Shown here piece by piece: positions 1 through 12,000 of a stretch of 64,000 nt of DNA. The stretch is taken from positions 16,708 to 80,707 of the IMG/VR virus record IMGVR_UViG_3300042446_001954; one strand, written 5' to 3'. A model generated the notes under the pieces. That model was not told where the DNA came from and searched no databases. It saw only the letters and a program-made list of their open reading frames with translations. This stretch comes from a virus. A program made the translations under genes and the position numbers. The first letter of the stretch is position 1, and each line of letters starts with the position of its first letter.

Positions 1-1
1 T

Positions 2-889
2 ACTTTTGCACAAGCCGCTTTCAACAAAGCAAACTCGGCAATCGCAAATACTAATGGTGTACTCACTGCTGGTGATTTTTATATATCAGGTGATGGCTTT
101 GTCAATGGAACATTTGTATTAGCGAACTCAACATTCGGTGCAACAGAAGCGGCACTCACCATCAAAGCAACAGCAACTGTGCAACCGCTTTCTCAATCGG
201 GAACAATGATACATGTTACTGGTAGAGCAAATATACCTGCTCGTATCATATATGATTCATTCAGTACAGATGGTTCGGCTTATAGCTTAGTTGCTGGTCG
301 TTCTGCACGTGGTACAGTAGCATCACCAACAGCAACACAGAACAATGATGTGTTGATGCGAATGGCTGGTAACGGTTGGGGCACAACAGGTTTTGCACCA
401 CTTGGTGTTGGTCGTATTGATGTCGTTGCAACAGAAAATTACACAGACACTGCACGTGGTTCGAAAATTGTTTTCTATAATATTCCGAATGGTTCGAACA
501 CTGTACAAGAAATTGCATCTTTCAATGGCGATGCTGTACACTTTGACGGTTATGTTTACCCAGAAAAAGGTTTCATTTATGCACCCCGTCTTTTTGCAGC
601 CGCACAAACTGCAATTACAATTGACTTTGCAAACAATGCTGTTCTCCGTGCCAACGTTGCAGCCGATTATGCGGTGTCTTTCTCAAACTTTGTTCCAGGT
701 AAACAAGTGGAACTTTGGATGACAAATACTTCGGGGTCAAACAGAACTTTCACACACGGTTGTTCAGCACTCAACTCAACAACAAACTCAACTACGTTCG
801 TACACCCATCAACATCAACAATCGTTGCAAAGTATATGTGTTTCGGAACAGATACTGCGAACGTTCTTGTTCAGGTTGTAGGCGCTTAA
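2..889 (+). CDS. Virion structural / tail-fibre-like protein, 5' truncated
   Basis: The reading frame is open from base 2 to the stop at 889, so the true start lies upstream of the window; the GTG at 179 is only an internal codon. The first visible residues include QAAFNKANSA, a motif seen repeatedly in fibre and structural proteins of T4-like aquatic phages. The remainder is rich in Thr, Asn, Ala and Val with beta-strand-like alternation and no catalytic motif. Its position directly ahead of gp8 in the baseplate and fibre block supports a virion role. The C-terminal ~60 residues (NAAFNK-like, then TNTSGSNRTFTHG) resemble short beta domains that end many phage fibres. The exact part of the virion is not known. 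Confidence 0.7.
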   Translation, partial: TFAQAAFNKANSAIANTNGVLTAGDFYISGDGFVNGTFVLANSTFGATEAALTIKATATVQPLSQSGTMIHVTGRANIPARIIYDSFSTDGSAYSLVAGRSARGTVASPTATQNNDVLMRMAGNGWGTTGFAPLGVGRIDVVATENYTDTARGSKIVFYNIPNGSNTVQEIASFNGDAVHFDGYVYPEKGFIYAPRLFAAAQTAITIDFANNAVLRANVAADYAVSFSNFVPGKQVELWMTNTSGSNRTFTHGCSALNSTTNSTTFVHPSTSTIVAKYMCFGTDTANVLVQVVGA

Positions 890-901
890 TAGGATTATAT
901 A

Positions 902-2278
902 ATGTCAGCAAATAATGGAATTGTAACATATCAAAACGGCACATATCAAACTACTGCCGTTTATTATTCACCTATTGCATCTGTTGCAATAACCGGCCAA
1001 GCACTCGGCACTTTTTATTGTTTCCTATCCCGTGTGAAATCTTGGCCAACAGAATCTTTACCGCCTGCGCCTACACAGGATCAAAAGTATTTAAAAGAAA
1101 CATTTAAAAATATGTTTGTTGCGAAAAAAATAACATCTAATGATATGTCTCCTGTCGTTGAAAGAATCGACTGGACTTCAGGAGAAGTTTATGATTATTA
1201 TAGAGATGATGTTGATATGTTTGCACTCGACACGAACGGAACTATTTTAAAACGTTTCTATGTTAGAAATCGTTTCGACCAAGTTTTTAAATGCCTTTGG
1301 AATAATAATGGTGGAGTTACAACAACAGAACCATACTTCGAGCCAGGAACTTTTAATGCAAACCAGATTTTCCAAGGTGCCGATGATTATAAATGGAAAT
1401 ACATGTACACCATTACTTCTGGTAGTAAACTAAAGTTTATGGATGATGCATGGATGCCAGTTCCAATAACCTCTCGCATACCAAATCCATTTTCCACGTT
1501 TGCTGGTTCCGGTAGTATCGATGTAATTAATGTAACAAATGGTGGAACAGGATATGATCCTTCGAATGCTACTATTACTGTCACTGTTACTGGTGATGGG
1601 CTTTATGCAACAGCAAATGCTACAGTAGTTTCAAATTCTATAACAGATATTGTTGTAGCAAATACTGGATCAAATTATTCATATGCAAACGTAACGATAT
1701 CATCGTCTTTAGGTTCAGGTGCCATAGCTATTGCGCCAGCATCACCCATTGGTGGACATGCATATAATCCTATATCTGAACTAGGTACTAGACATATTAT
1801 GATGACTGCAAGATTTACCAAGGAAGAAGGTGGTAAATTACCCACCGATATTGACTTCAGACAACTTGGGCTTCTTGTAAACCCATATGCTTACTTCGGA
1901 ACTACAACCGGTATAGCAAATGCGGAGATTTACAAAACGACCACCGATTTTGTTATGTCACAAGGTTTTGGTTTATATACGCCAGATGAAACAGTGTATC
2001 AATCTCCGAATGGTTTATTGGCTTCAGCAACATTTACTGCAACAGTTTTAAGTTTTGATTCTGCACCCAATACTTTAAGGCTAATAAATACACAGGGAGT
2101 TGCCAATAATAGTGCGTTAATTTATGGCGCATCAACGGGAACAGCAAGAGTTGTTGTTCAACAACAAACACCAGATTTTATACCGTTTTCAGGTTATTTA
2201 ACTTACTTAGAAAATAGAGAACCAGTACAAAGAAACACAGATGGTTCGGAAATATTTAAATTGGTTTTAGGATACTAA
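902..2278 (+). CDS. gp8: Baseplate wedge subunit gp8
   Basis: This 458-residue protein resembles the T4-like gp8 family, which connects wedge components in the contractile-tail baseplate. Recognisable family features are the N-terminal FLSRVKSWP segment, VERIDWTSGEVYDYY, the YKWKYMYTI motif near residue 165, and a late ELGTRHIMM...DFRQLGLLVNP stretch. It is longer than T4 gp8 (334 aa) because of an insertion at about residues 205-280, where Gly-rich GYxxxN/P-type beta repeats (NGGTGYD, NTGSNYS) occur; such insertions are typical of cyanophage-type gp8. The start follows an AGGAT ribosome site 12 bases after the previous stop. The next gene begins 9 bases downstream, so the two are likely co-transcribed and co-assembled. 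Confidence 0.85.
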   Translation: MSANNGIVTYQNGTYQTTAVYYSPIASVAITGQALGTFYCFLSRVKSWPTESLPPAPTQDQKYLKETFKNMFVAKKITSNDMSPVVERIDWTSGEVYDYYRDDVDMFALDTNGTILKRFYVRNRFDQVFKCLWNNNGGVTTTEPYFEPGTFNANQIFQGADDYKWKYMYTITSGSKLKFMDDAWMPVPITSRIPNPFSTFAGSGSIDVINVTNGGTGYDPSNATITVTVTGDGLYATANATVVSNSITDIVVANTGSNYSYANVTISSSLGSGAIAIAPASPIGGHAYNPISELGTRHIMMTARFTKEEGGKLPTDIDFRQLGLLVNPYAYFGTTTGIANAEIYKTTTDFVMSQGFGLYTPDETVYQSPNGLLASATFTATVLSFDSAPNTLRLINTQGVANNSALIYGASTGTARVVVQQQTPDFIPFSGYLTYLENREPVQRNTDGSEIFKLVLGY

Positions 2279-2287
2279 AGGACAAAA

Positions 2288-5200
2288 ATGCTTAACTTCA
2301 ATGTCGATCCATACTACGACGATTTCGATCCAAACAACCATTACCATAGAGTTCTGTTCCGTCCAGGTCGTGCAGTGCAGGCTAGAGAATTAACACAATC
2401 TCAAACCATACTCCAAGACCAGATTAGTAAGTTTGCTAATCACATTTTTAAACAGAATACTCCTGTTTCCGGTGGCCAGGTTACAATAAACACAAATGCC
2501 GTTTATTTGAGACTGAATACCACTTATAATGACAATGATATTACAGCATCAGATTTTTTAAATCAAATCATTACAGACGGTACTGGTACAATTTATGCTA
2601 AAGTTGTAGCTACAGAAGAAGCAACATCCACAGATTCTCCAACACTTATTGTTACATACCTATCAGGTAAACAATTCTCCGCTTCTGATATAATCTATTC
2701 ATCAACCACATCAACAACGGCACAAATTGTTCCAACCGATTTTACGGGACTATCTTGTACGGCGTCCGTTTCTGAGGGTGTTTTCTACATCATAAATGGT
2801 TATTCTTTCTCTGATGTACAAAATGATGATGGAACATATTCACGTTACTCAATTGGTAACTTTGTTTCTCTACAACCACAAACTATCATTGTTCAAAAAT
2901 ATGGAAATACACCAACGAAACGTATTGGTTTATCCATTTCCGAATTTGTTTCCGACTATGTGACAGATCCAGCTTTGTTGGATCCTGCTGTTGGTGCCAC
3001 AAACTATCAAGCACCTGGTGCAGACCGTTACACAATTACGTTAACATTGGACACCAAAAATCTTACTCTTGGTTCCGATTCTGGATTTATCGAACTCACA
3101 CGCATTACGGAAGGCACAGTACAGCGCCTTGTTGATGGTACAGTTTATGGTGTTATCAACGATTACTTTGCAAAAAGAACATATGATACAAACGGAGACT
3201 TTGTTGTTCAAGATTTTAAAGTTATTCCAAAAGCGAACACAACAGCAGGCAGTTCAAATACAACATATCAATTGCAAGTTGGTAAAGGTGTTGCATACAA
3301 CAAAGGTTATCGTGTAGAAAATACACTCGATACGACACTAGAAACGACACGTGCTAGAACCACCGCATCGATTAACAATAACTTCCTGTCTGTAGATTAT
3401 GGTAACTTTTTGTATGTGAACAACGCAAATGGTGTGTTTGATACCTCTGCGATTGTTGCTGTTGATTTTCACTGTATCAACGCAAACAGTTCACTTGTGA
3501 CAACAAACACAACAACTTATAATTCAACTAAAGTTGGTTCAGGATACCTACGTGGATTGTCACACTATTCTGCAACAGATGCCGCAAACACACAATCATA
3601 TGTGTATAAAGCATATGTCTCCGATTTCCAAAGTTCTGTATTGACCGGCGCCGTATCTTCCGCAACACCTGCGGGTAACGTTGTTTTCACTGACACAACC
3701 GGTAAGTTTAATGGAACAGTAGCAAATACCTACTTCAACGTAACACTTACAATTGATTCTGGACCAGGTGCTGGTTACTCTGGAAGAATTGTTAGCTATA
3801 ATGAAGCGACAAAAACTGCAACAGTTGAAAATCCTTTCACAGTTGCACCAACTTCAAGTTCAACCTTCTCATTGAGGTTTGATACTAAAAATTATAACAT
3901 GATGGTTGTTCCAACTTCCACAGGTTTCAATAGGTCTGCATCTGCTGGTATTGATCCTATTGTCGGTAAAGTGCCAAACAATGTAAGCAACGGAAATACA
4001 ACTCTCTTTAACGGTGTATCTCCGGAACTATTGTTCAATGTAGGTTATCCATATCTCTTTAACTTGTCTGACACATCTTACAGTTCTTGGAAAACAACAA
4101 GAGCAGTTTCGTTTGCATCTGGTGTGGCGCAGTTCAACTTAGGCACTGCCGATTTAACATTTAACGGCACATCATCCGCAATTCAATCTTCGTCTGAAGT
4201 ACAGACTAACTGGATTGTTGTTGTTACTGATGGACAATCTAGTGGTTTTGGTACAGGTAACGTTATCAACTTCACAACAGGTTCGGGAACACGTAAGATC
4301 GAACTAGATTCAACGAAAAAGATTGCTACACTCACAGCAGGATCATCCACATTTACTGCTACAATCATTGCAAAAGTTGCAGTCACAAACGCTGGAACAA
4401 CATCACTTGCATTGAAATCTAAAAATCTTTTCACAGCAAATACAACTGGCGTCAACTTAACTGGCACAAACGTTGGTGGCGTTCGTGTTGACTTAACCAA
4501 TGCACAGGTTTACATTCCATATGTAAACTTGGTTACTCCAGGTTCAAAACAATCATTGTATATCTCTGACGTTAAGCGAATCGTTAAAATTATTGATACT
4601 GGAACACCAACTACTATTCCAACAAATGCAATGTTGACGAATTCTGCATATGATGTTACCAATAATTTCTTGTTTGATAATGGTCAAACAGATTCATACT
4701 ATGGTCATTCATCATTTAGATTGAAACCTGGTGGACCTCAACCTAAAGGTGCATTATTAGTATTGTTGGACTATTATCTACATTCTGGTGGTGATGGTTA
4801 TTTCTCAGTGAACTCATACCTTGGTGCTGGAGATGGTGGTGTATCAACCAGTCCAGAAAACTATGCTGAAATTAGTTCTTATACAAGTAAAGCCGGTACA
4901 ACATATACGTTGAGGGATGCAATTGACTTCAGACTTTCACAAGTGAATGCACAATCCACTTTTGCTTTCCGATATTCTGGTTCAATTGCAACAACTGGTG
5001 GTACACTTCTACCACAAGATTTGTCAAATTTCATAACCGATTACACATATTATCTTGGTAGAAAAGACCTGCTTGTTCTAACAAAAGATAATAATTTTAC
5101 AATTGTTAATGGTAAACCAGCAAACAATCCAACTTTCCCGACAACACCGGATGGAAGTTTGCTACTAGGAAAAATTACACTCGATCCTTATACCGCATAT

Positions 5201-8200
5201 TTACCAGGTGATTCAAATTACCGTGTTATGCCAAACCTTTCATTTGAAAAGGTACAACACAGACGTTGGGCAATGTCTGATATTTCGGACCTACAAACAC
5301 GTGTTAACAATATTGAATATTACACTTCACTGAGTTTGTTGGAAAAACAAGCGGCAGATTTGCAGGTGCCTGATGCAAGAGGTTTGAATCGTTTCAAGAA
5401 CGGTATTCTTGTTGATAACTTCACAAGTTTTTCAACAGCAGACACAGGAAATTCAGACTATTCCGCAAAAATTAATAAACGTCTTTCGTTAATGACTGCA
5501 ACAGATTGGGTTTTGAATGCTCCTTTGTTTGCTAAAGATGGTTTCAATGCATATGGAAGTCTTTCTGCGGCCGCACAAACAACATTAGGATACAAATACC
5601 ACACATCAACTGGTGGCGCTTCATCATTAATCACTTTACCGTACACAACAGCCAATTTGGCTGTACAAAAATTAGCGAGTAGCACTGTCAGTTTGAATCC
5701 ATTTGCAGTTACTATTGGTGAAGGCTTACTTGATATTAATCCGCCTTTGGATATGTGGATTTCTACAACGAGAGATCCAGATATTCTTATCACTGATCCA
5801 AATATGTCAATCTATCAGGCAGGTACAACCCTCAATCAGTTGGCGGCTACGGATTGGCAAGGAATTGCTGGCACAACTTATAGCGCAACAACTCAGGTTG
5901 GAAATAGAGTTACAGTAAGTACATACCAGAGTCAAGCACAACAAACCATTTCTGGAAACTATGATAAAGTTTCATCATTGAATGGAACTTATTTGACCGA
6001 TGTGACCTTGTTGCCATATATTCGTGGCCAAAATTTAATTGTTCGTGCGAAAGGTATGAAGATTAATACCCCTGTTTCCGTATTTTTTGATAATGTAAAA
6101 GTAAATGATTATTTTATTCAGCCAAATGCAATAACATTAACAAATGTTAACGGAACATTCGATGAAGGTGATGTGGTAGGTTTCTTCACAGCAGGAACAT
6201 TTACACCAACAGGTCGGGTTTTATCTGCAACGAAACTGAGTTCGACTTCTGTAAGACTGTATATTTCTTCTGATAAAAAATCATCTACATACAGCACAAA
6301 TGCGATAATGCAGAATGCGAGATTTGACCAAACTGGAACATACATAGCTAATACAGCTTTTGGAACATATTCGAATGCAACAGCTACACAAATTTCTTTG
6401 AGTGGTGAAATTCAAGCATCAACCGGATCAGCATCAACTTTACCTGGTGGCGGAACATATTACTCCAGTGTAACATCACTTACACTTGGTCCAACAGCAT
6501 CTTCTGTAACAGATTTTTATGTTGGTTCGAAAGTTAATATCACCACCGTAAATCAAAGAGCGATTGTAACCAGAGCAGTAATTGGACAACAATGGGTGGG
6601 TGATTGGGAAAGTGCAGCGTGGCTTGAAGATGTTTACGGTGATATCACAACATGGGAGAATAAAAATGAATATTATTCTGCCACAATTACAGCATACAAT
6701 GGTACAACAAAAGTTGCCACACTTGGAACACCAGTAAATATTTCTCTTGGCACAAACCAAACAACCTTTGGTGCACCTTCCGTAAGAGGTAGAATTAATT
6801 CTGGTTATTCTATTTCTGGAACAACATTCTTAATTTCACAGGCTGGAAGTTTAGGACAAGTTCCTATGCTCTCAACGGACGAACAGGGTAATTTTTCAGG
6901 CATTTTCCAAGTGCCGGCCAACACATTCAAGACGGGTGATAGACTGTTGAGGGTTGATAATCGATCAACTGATTTTGATCCTAATTCGGCTACAACATTT
7001 GCACAAGGTATTTTTACTGCATCCTCACTTGCAACAAAGAGTCAGTCACTAAATTTTGGTGCTACAGTGCAGGCGGCCGCCAAGTCTACCGTGTTCACAT
7101 CAATACAGAATCGTGATAATGTATTAATTAATCAATTTTCTTACACTGTTGATCCTGTTGCACAGACATTCATCATTGATAAAGCAACGTATCCAAATGG
7201 TGCATTCATCAGTTCTATTAAGGTTTACTTCAAATCTAAACCAACTGCAACAAATTCACCGGCAGTGAGATTGTTTATTACTGATACTGTGAATGGTTAT
7301 CCTGATGGTCAAGCACTTGATGGAACATTGGTGGTTAGGACTGCACAGCAAATTAATGTTTCAAACGCACCTCAATATTTGGATGCTTCAACATATACGG
7401 AATTCACATTTGATGCTCCCGTTTATATCAGACCAGGCAATTTGTATGCATTTGTGTTACAAACAACAACTCCGGATTATGAAATTTGGGTTGGTGCACA
7501 AAATGCTATTGCAGTTCCTTCTTCAGTTAAGAATCTTCCAACTGATGCAACACCAACATCACTGACAAAAATTGGTGGAACACCATATATTGGCTCATTA
7601 TTTGAATCTCAAAATGGTATTACTTGGACTGCCGATCAAACAAAACAAATGATGTTTGTAATTGATAATTGTGTGTTCAATACATTGTCTGCACCAACAG
7701 TACAGTACATCGTACCAAAACAAGTACCAATGAGAAAATTGATAAACACAGATTTGGAATATTTTGCAAACACAGGAAATAATTTGACAAACTTGGATGG
7801 TAACTACTTTGGTAGAGATGTTCGTGCTGATGCCTTTAACGTAACGGTTACTGATTTCACCCCAACAGGAACATCACTCTCTTATACTTACACATCTAGA
7901 CTATATTCAGACTATTCAACCGATTCAACAAGAGATGTTCAGCCAGGCAGATATGCTACTACAATGCAAGATCATATCTATTTGGATGATGGAAAAGGTC
8001 CAAGAGTTATTGATAGTAATTCAGCATCTTCGTTTGTATTAACTGCATCAATGACAACAACAGATAAGTATGTTTCTCCTGTTGTTGCTGATGATGGAAC
8101 ATCTGTTTATGTTATCAAGTATTCCATTAATAATATGTCGTTGGCTAATACAGATATTAATGTGACATCCGGTAATACCATTGGTGTAACAGCAAACTAT

Positions 8201-8851
8201 TCTTCAACACCACCAGCAGTTACAATCTCCGCACCAACAGCAGGTGATGGCACACAAGCATTTGCTACCGCAAACTTGGTATATAACCCAGCAACAACTG
8301 GTTTCTATGTTGATAAGATTAATATTACAACTCCAGGCTCCGGTTATATTGAAACACCAACAATTACTATCGCATCAAACGGTACAATTTCTGCCACAGC
8401 AACCGTTTCGGGTGAAACGTCAGCCAAAGGTGGTAACGGATTGGCAAGATATATAACAAAACCTGTTGTATTGTCCTTCGATAACATATCCGGTGATTTG
8501 AGAGTATACTATACTGCATATAAACCACTAGGTTCACAAGTTTATGTTTACTATAAAGTATTGAACAATAACGATACTGTTGCTTTGAATGACCAAAACT
8601 GGAAATTAATGACGAATATTGGTGAATCTCCAAATTCATTCTCATTAAGTCGAGAAGACATTAGAGAGTATGTTGCTGCACCAGGTACTGGTGGCCAGGC
8701 AGATAATCAAATTTCTTATACAAGTACCAGCGGTTCCACATTTACAACATTTGGCCAATTTGCAATTAAGATTGTTCTTGCAACATCAGATACAACAAAG
8801 ACTCCAATCGTGCATGACCTACGTGTTCTAGCGTTACCATCAGGTATTTAA
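2288..8851 (+). CDS. Giant DUF4815-like baseplate/virion structural protein
   Basis: At 2187 residues this is the longest gene in the window. Its N-terminus (NVDPYYDDFDPNNHYHRVLF, then RPGRAVQARELTQSQTILQDQ, residues ~4-45) matches the DUF4815 signature found in large structural proteins of T4-like cyanophages and relatives, where it sits next to gp8. The first ~500 residues form the conserved domain. The rest is Thr/Ser/Asn-rich beta structure, with a GSGYIETPTITI-type repeat near residue 2020 like the insertion in gp8. A baseplate-rim or fibre-attachment role is inferred from position; no enzymatic motif is visible. An AAAGGA ribosome site lies upstream. I cannot assign it a T4 gene number. 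Confidence 0.75.
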   Translation: MLNFNVDPYYDDFDPNNHYHRVLFRPGRAVQARELTQSQTILQDQISKFANHIFKQNTPVSGGQVTINTNAVYLRLNTTYNDNDITASDFLNQIITDGTGTIYAKVVATEEATSTDSPTLIVTYLSGKQFSASDIIYSSTTSTTAQIVPTDFTGLSCTASVSEGVFYIINGYSFSDVQNDDGTYSRYSIGNFVSLQPQTIIVQKYGNTPTKRIGLSISEFVSDYVTDPALLDPAVGATNYQAPGADRYTITLTLDTKNLTLGSDSGFIELTRITEGTVQRLVDGTVYGVINDYFAKRTYDTNGDFVVQDFKVIPKANTTAGSSNTTYQLQVGKGVAYNKGYRVENTLDTTLETTRARTTASINNNFLSVDYGNFLYVNNANGVFDTSAIVAVDFHCINANSSLVTTNTTTYNSTKVGSGYLRGLSHYSATDAANTQSYVYKAYVSDFQSSVLTGAVSSATPAGNVVFTDTTGKFNGTVANTYFNVTLTIDSGPGAGYSGRIVSYNEATKTATVENPFTVAPTSSSTFSLRFDTKNYNMMVVPTSTGFNRSASAGIDPIVGKVPNNVSNGNTTLFNGVSPELLFNVGYPYLFNLSDTSYSSWKTTRAVSFASGVAQFNLGTADLTFNGTSSAIQSSSEVQTNWIVVVTDGQSSGFGTGNVINFTTGSGTRKIELDSTKKIATLTAGSSTFTATIIAKVAVTNAGTTSLALKSKNLFTANTTGVNLTGTNVGGVRVDLTNAQVYIPYVNLVTPGSKQSLYISDVKRIVKIIDTGTPTTIPTNAMLTNSAYDVTNNFLFDNGQTDSYYGHSSFRLKPGGPQPKGALLVLLDYYLHSGGDGYFSVNSYLGAGDGGVSTSPENYAEISSYTSKAGTTYTLRDAIDFRLSQVNAQSTFAFRYSGSIATTGGTLLPQDLSNFITDYTYYLGRKDLLVLTKDNNFTIVNGKPANNPTFPTTPDGSLLLGKITLDPYTAYLPGDSNYRVMPNLSFEKVQHRRWAMSDISDLQTRVNNIEYYTSLSLLEKQAADLQVPDARGLNRFKNGILVDNFTSFSTADTGNSDYSAKINKRLSLMTATDWVLNAPLFAKDGFNAYGSLSAAAQTTLGYKYHTSTGGASSLITLPYTTANLAVQKLASSTVSLNPFAVTIGEGLLDINPPLDMWISTTRDPDILITDPNMSIYQAGTTLNQLAATDWQGIAGTTYSATTQVGNRVTVSTYQSQAQQTISGNYDKVSSLNGTYLTDVTLLPYIRGQNLIVRAKGMKINTPVSVFFDNVKVNDYFIQPNAITLTNVNGTFDEGDVVGFFTAGTFTPTGRVLSATKLSSTSVRLYISSDKKSSTYSTNAIMQNARFDQTGTYIANTAFGTYSNATATQISLSGEIQASTGSASTLPGGGTYYSSVTSLTLGPTASSVTDFYVGSKVNITTVNQRAIVTRAVIGQQWVGDWESAAWLEDVYGDITTWENKNEYYSATITAYNGTTKVATLGTPVNISLGTNQTTFGAPSVRGRINSGYSISGTTFLISQAGSLGQVPMLSTDEQGNFSGIFQVPANTFKTGDRLLRVDNRSTDFDPNSATTFAQGIFTASSLATKSQSLNFGATVQAAAKSTVFTSIQNRDNVLINQFSYTVDPVAQTFIIDKATYPNGAFISSIKVYFKSKPTATNSPAVRLFITDTVNGYPDGQALDGTLVVRTAQQINVSNAPQYLDASTYTEFTFDAPVYIRPGNLYAFVLQTTTPDYEIWVGAQNAIAVPSSVKNLPTDATPTSLTKIGGTPYIGSLFESQNGITWTADQTKQMMFVIDNCVFNTLSAPTVQYIVPKQVPMRKLINTDLEYFANTGNNLTNLDGNYFGRDVRADAFNVTVTDFTPTGTSLSYTYTSRLYSDYSTDSTRDVQPGRYATTMQDHIYLDDGKGPRVIDSNSASSFVLTASMTTTDKYVSPVVADDGTSVYVIKYSINNMSLANTDINVTSGNTIGVTANYSSTPPAVTISAPTAGDGTQAFATANLVYNPATTGFYVDKINITTPGSGYIETPTITIASNGTISATATVSGETSAKGGNGLARYITKPVVLSFDNISGDLRVYYTAYKPLGSQVYVYYKVLNNNDTVALNDQNWKLMTNIGESPNSFSLSREDIREYVAAPGTGGQADNQISYTSTSGSTFTTFGQFAIKIVLATSDTTKTPIVHDLRVLALPSGI

Positions 8852-8852
8852 T

Positions 8853-9080
8853 ATGTTAGTTGACGTAAGAGAATCTAAATTTGTACGTGACACTAAATCT
8901 ATGGCGCTGTTGAACAAAGACAGTGCCGCTAGAGATGAATATTATTCTAAAGTTAGAATGATGACCTTGCAAAAAGAAGAAATAAATAACATAAAGACTG
9001 AGATTGCGTCAGTGAAATCTGACGTAAATGATATCAAAGAACTACTGAAGCAATTAATAGGCAAAGGCAGCAATGGCTAA
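8853..9080 (+). CDS. Small conserved coiled-coil-like protein
   Basis: A 75-residue charged protein starts 1 base after the DUF4815 gene stop and overlaps the next fibre gene by 8 bases, so it is translationally coupled to both. The N-terminal half ([20 protein letters not shown]) is polar; the C-terminal half shows heptad-like spacing of Ile, Leu and Val ([24 protein letters not shown] is the visible pattern at residues ~45-68), consistent with a short coiled coil. Small proteins of this kind occur beside large fibre genes in aquatic T4-likes. A role in fibre trimerisation or attachment is only an inference from position. Confidence 0.65.
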   Translation: MLVDVRESKFVRDTKSMALLNKDSAARDEYYSKVRMMTLQKEEINNIKTEIASVKSDVNDIKELLKQLIGKGSNG

Positions 9081-12000
9081 TCAAATTACACCTCTAAGTT
9101 ATGCCAACACGTTTGGTGATTGGGTAACTACAACCAATAAAGTGTTGGCGGAAACCAATGATATTGGTGCGAACAATTATACCAAAAATACCGGTACTTT
9201 TATTATCAATTCCGCCGGAACTGGTTTACAAGTTGCAAATGATGCAATTGTTCAAGGTTCTTTTCAAGTTACTGGCACCGGTTCTTCTGCGACAATTCAG
9301 AATAACTTAACAGTTTCTCAGGGCACAATATTTGCGGCGAACACAATAGGTCTTGGACTTAACGTTGCAGGTGTGGCTAACATCGCAAACTTACAGGTTC
9401 TAGGGACGGGCTTGAATAATGCAGGTGGTCCTAGCCTTTATGTTGCAAATAATACTATCCTTAATGGTAACACAACACTTGCAAACAATTTAGTTGTTGG
9501 TGGTAATACAAGAGTTGCCAACATTATTTCAAATACTTGGGTACAATCCGCAACACTTTATACATCAACAGCTTATACACAAAACTTAACTGCAAACTTA
9601 GAAATTAATGCTGGTTGGGCAAACGTTGCTGGTGCAGTTAACGCAAGAACAATTTCAGCTAACGTATCTGTTAACACAGCATCATTATATACATCCAGTA
9701 ATGCGTATGTAATGTCGTTGAATTCGAATTCATACGTTACCACATCTAATGTATATTCATTGACGGCTAACGTTGATAGTTTATCGGCTAACGTTTTTGT
9801 TAACACCGCCACGTTATATACGTCTAGCAATGCATATGTAATGTCATTGAATTCTAATAGCTATGTTACAACAACGGAGGCATTCACTACAAGGCTTCAA
9901 GTTGGTAACATGGTTGCCAACACTGGTATTACAACTGCTGGTCTTGTTGCCAATAACACCGTGGTAACAGCCGGTTTAGTTGCCAATAACACCGTGGTAA
10001 CAGCCGGTTTAGTTGCCAATAACACCGTGGTAACAGCCGGTTTAGTTGCCAATAATACGGTCAACACAAACTTCTTAAGTGCTAATTCATTTGTTAACAC
10101 AGCATCATTATATACATCCAGTAATGCGTATGTAATGTCATTGAATTCTAATAGCTATGTTACCACATCCAATGTATATTCATTAACAGCCAACGTTAAT
10201 AGTGTGTCAGCTAACGTTTTTGTTAACACGGCCACATTATATACGTCTAGCAATGCATATGCAATGTCGTTAAACTCCAACAGTTATGTTACCACAACAG
10301 AAACATTTACAACCAGATTACAGGCTGGTAATATTGTTGCTAATACTGGAGTTATAACAACTGCCGTTGTTGCCAACACGGGCGTTGTGACCGCTGGTTT
10401 AGTGGCTAATAGTACCATTGTGACCGCTGGTTTAGTGGCTAATAGTACCATTGTGACCGCTGGTTTAGTGGCTAATAGTACCATTATAACTGCTGCTCTG
10501 GTTGCTAATACTGGTGTTAATACAAATTTCTTGAGTGCCAATTCTTTTGTCAATACAGCTTCACTCTATACATCTAGCAATGCATATGTAATGTCGTTGA
10601 ATTCGAATTCATACGTTACCACATCTAATGTATATTCATTGACGGCTAACGTTGATAGTTTATCGGCTAACATTTTTGTTAACACTAGAATTGTTTATGC
10701 GGATACGGCAAACATTAAAGGTATTACTGCTAACTCATACGTTAACACTGGCATTCTCTATGCTAATACCGTAGATTCAACAACATTGGCCGCCAATAGT
10801 TCCATCACATCACTTGGAACTTTGAACGTTGCTGGATCGGCAGTTTTGGCTGGTCAATTGAATGTAGATTCCGTTTCCGCCAACACAATGGTGAACACAG
10901 CATCATTATATACATCCAGTACTGCGTATGTAATGTCATTGAATTCAAATTCATATGTAACAACAACAGAATCATTCTCCACCAGAATTCAAGGTGGAAA
11001 TATTGTTGCTAACACTGGATTAATTGGTGGTACAATCACGGCTAACACTATACTATCTGGTGGTTCTGCTAACATTGTTGGTATTGCTAACGCAAACACT
11101 ATGAACACTGGCACATTGTCTGCGGTGACAACAGTTATTGGTGGTACAATCACTGCTAACACACAACTAAATGCCGATTCGGCTAACATTGTTGGCCTAC
11201 TGGATGCCGGCTCCGCTAGAATTGCTACGATAATTGCCAACACATCCTTAGTCGGTGGTACAATCACGGCTAATACCCAATTGAATGTTGGTTCAGCTAA
11301 CGTAGTTGGTTTATTAGATGCCGGCTCCGCTAGAATTGCTACGATAATTGCCAACACATCCTTAGTCGGTGGTACAATCACGGCTAACACCACACTCTCT
11401 GGTGGTTCAGCAAACATTATTAACGCTATCAATGCCGCTTCGGCTAATATTGTTGGTATTGCTAACGCAAACACTATGAACGCTGGTTCAATTTCAGCAG
11501 TCACACATGTATATACGAACAGATTAACATCCAATGGTATAGCTAACCTACAATCTGCAAACGTACAATATATTTCTGTTGTTGATAACATTAACGTAAA
11601 GTTCTTGACTGCTAATACAGACATTTACACTGCAAATATCAACGTAAATAACATCTTTGCAAACAACTCAATTATTGCTGGTAAAGATTTAACTGTTAAA
11701 GGTAACTTTGTTATCGATGGTGGCACAGTTTATAACTCCGCAGAGTTTGACTTGTACGGTGCAACACCAATCACAGCATCACAAACCGCACAATTCGGTG
11801 TACAACGACAGTTATCGACAACTTCTGGTATAACACCAACAAACTTTGTTGGTGATGGAACTACAACTGTAACATGTAACCATGCCGGTGCAGTTACAGT
11901 AGCCACTGGACAATCCATAACAGTTGCAGGTGCAACAGGTACACAACAAACTAAATTGAATGGTACTTGGACTGTAACAAATGTAAACTCGACTTCATTT

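Noticed and set aside
9946-10500. CRISPR-like regular repeats
   Set aside because: The 33-base units have no spacers, are translated in frame as [11 protein letters not shown] and belong to the fibre gene.
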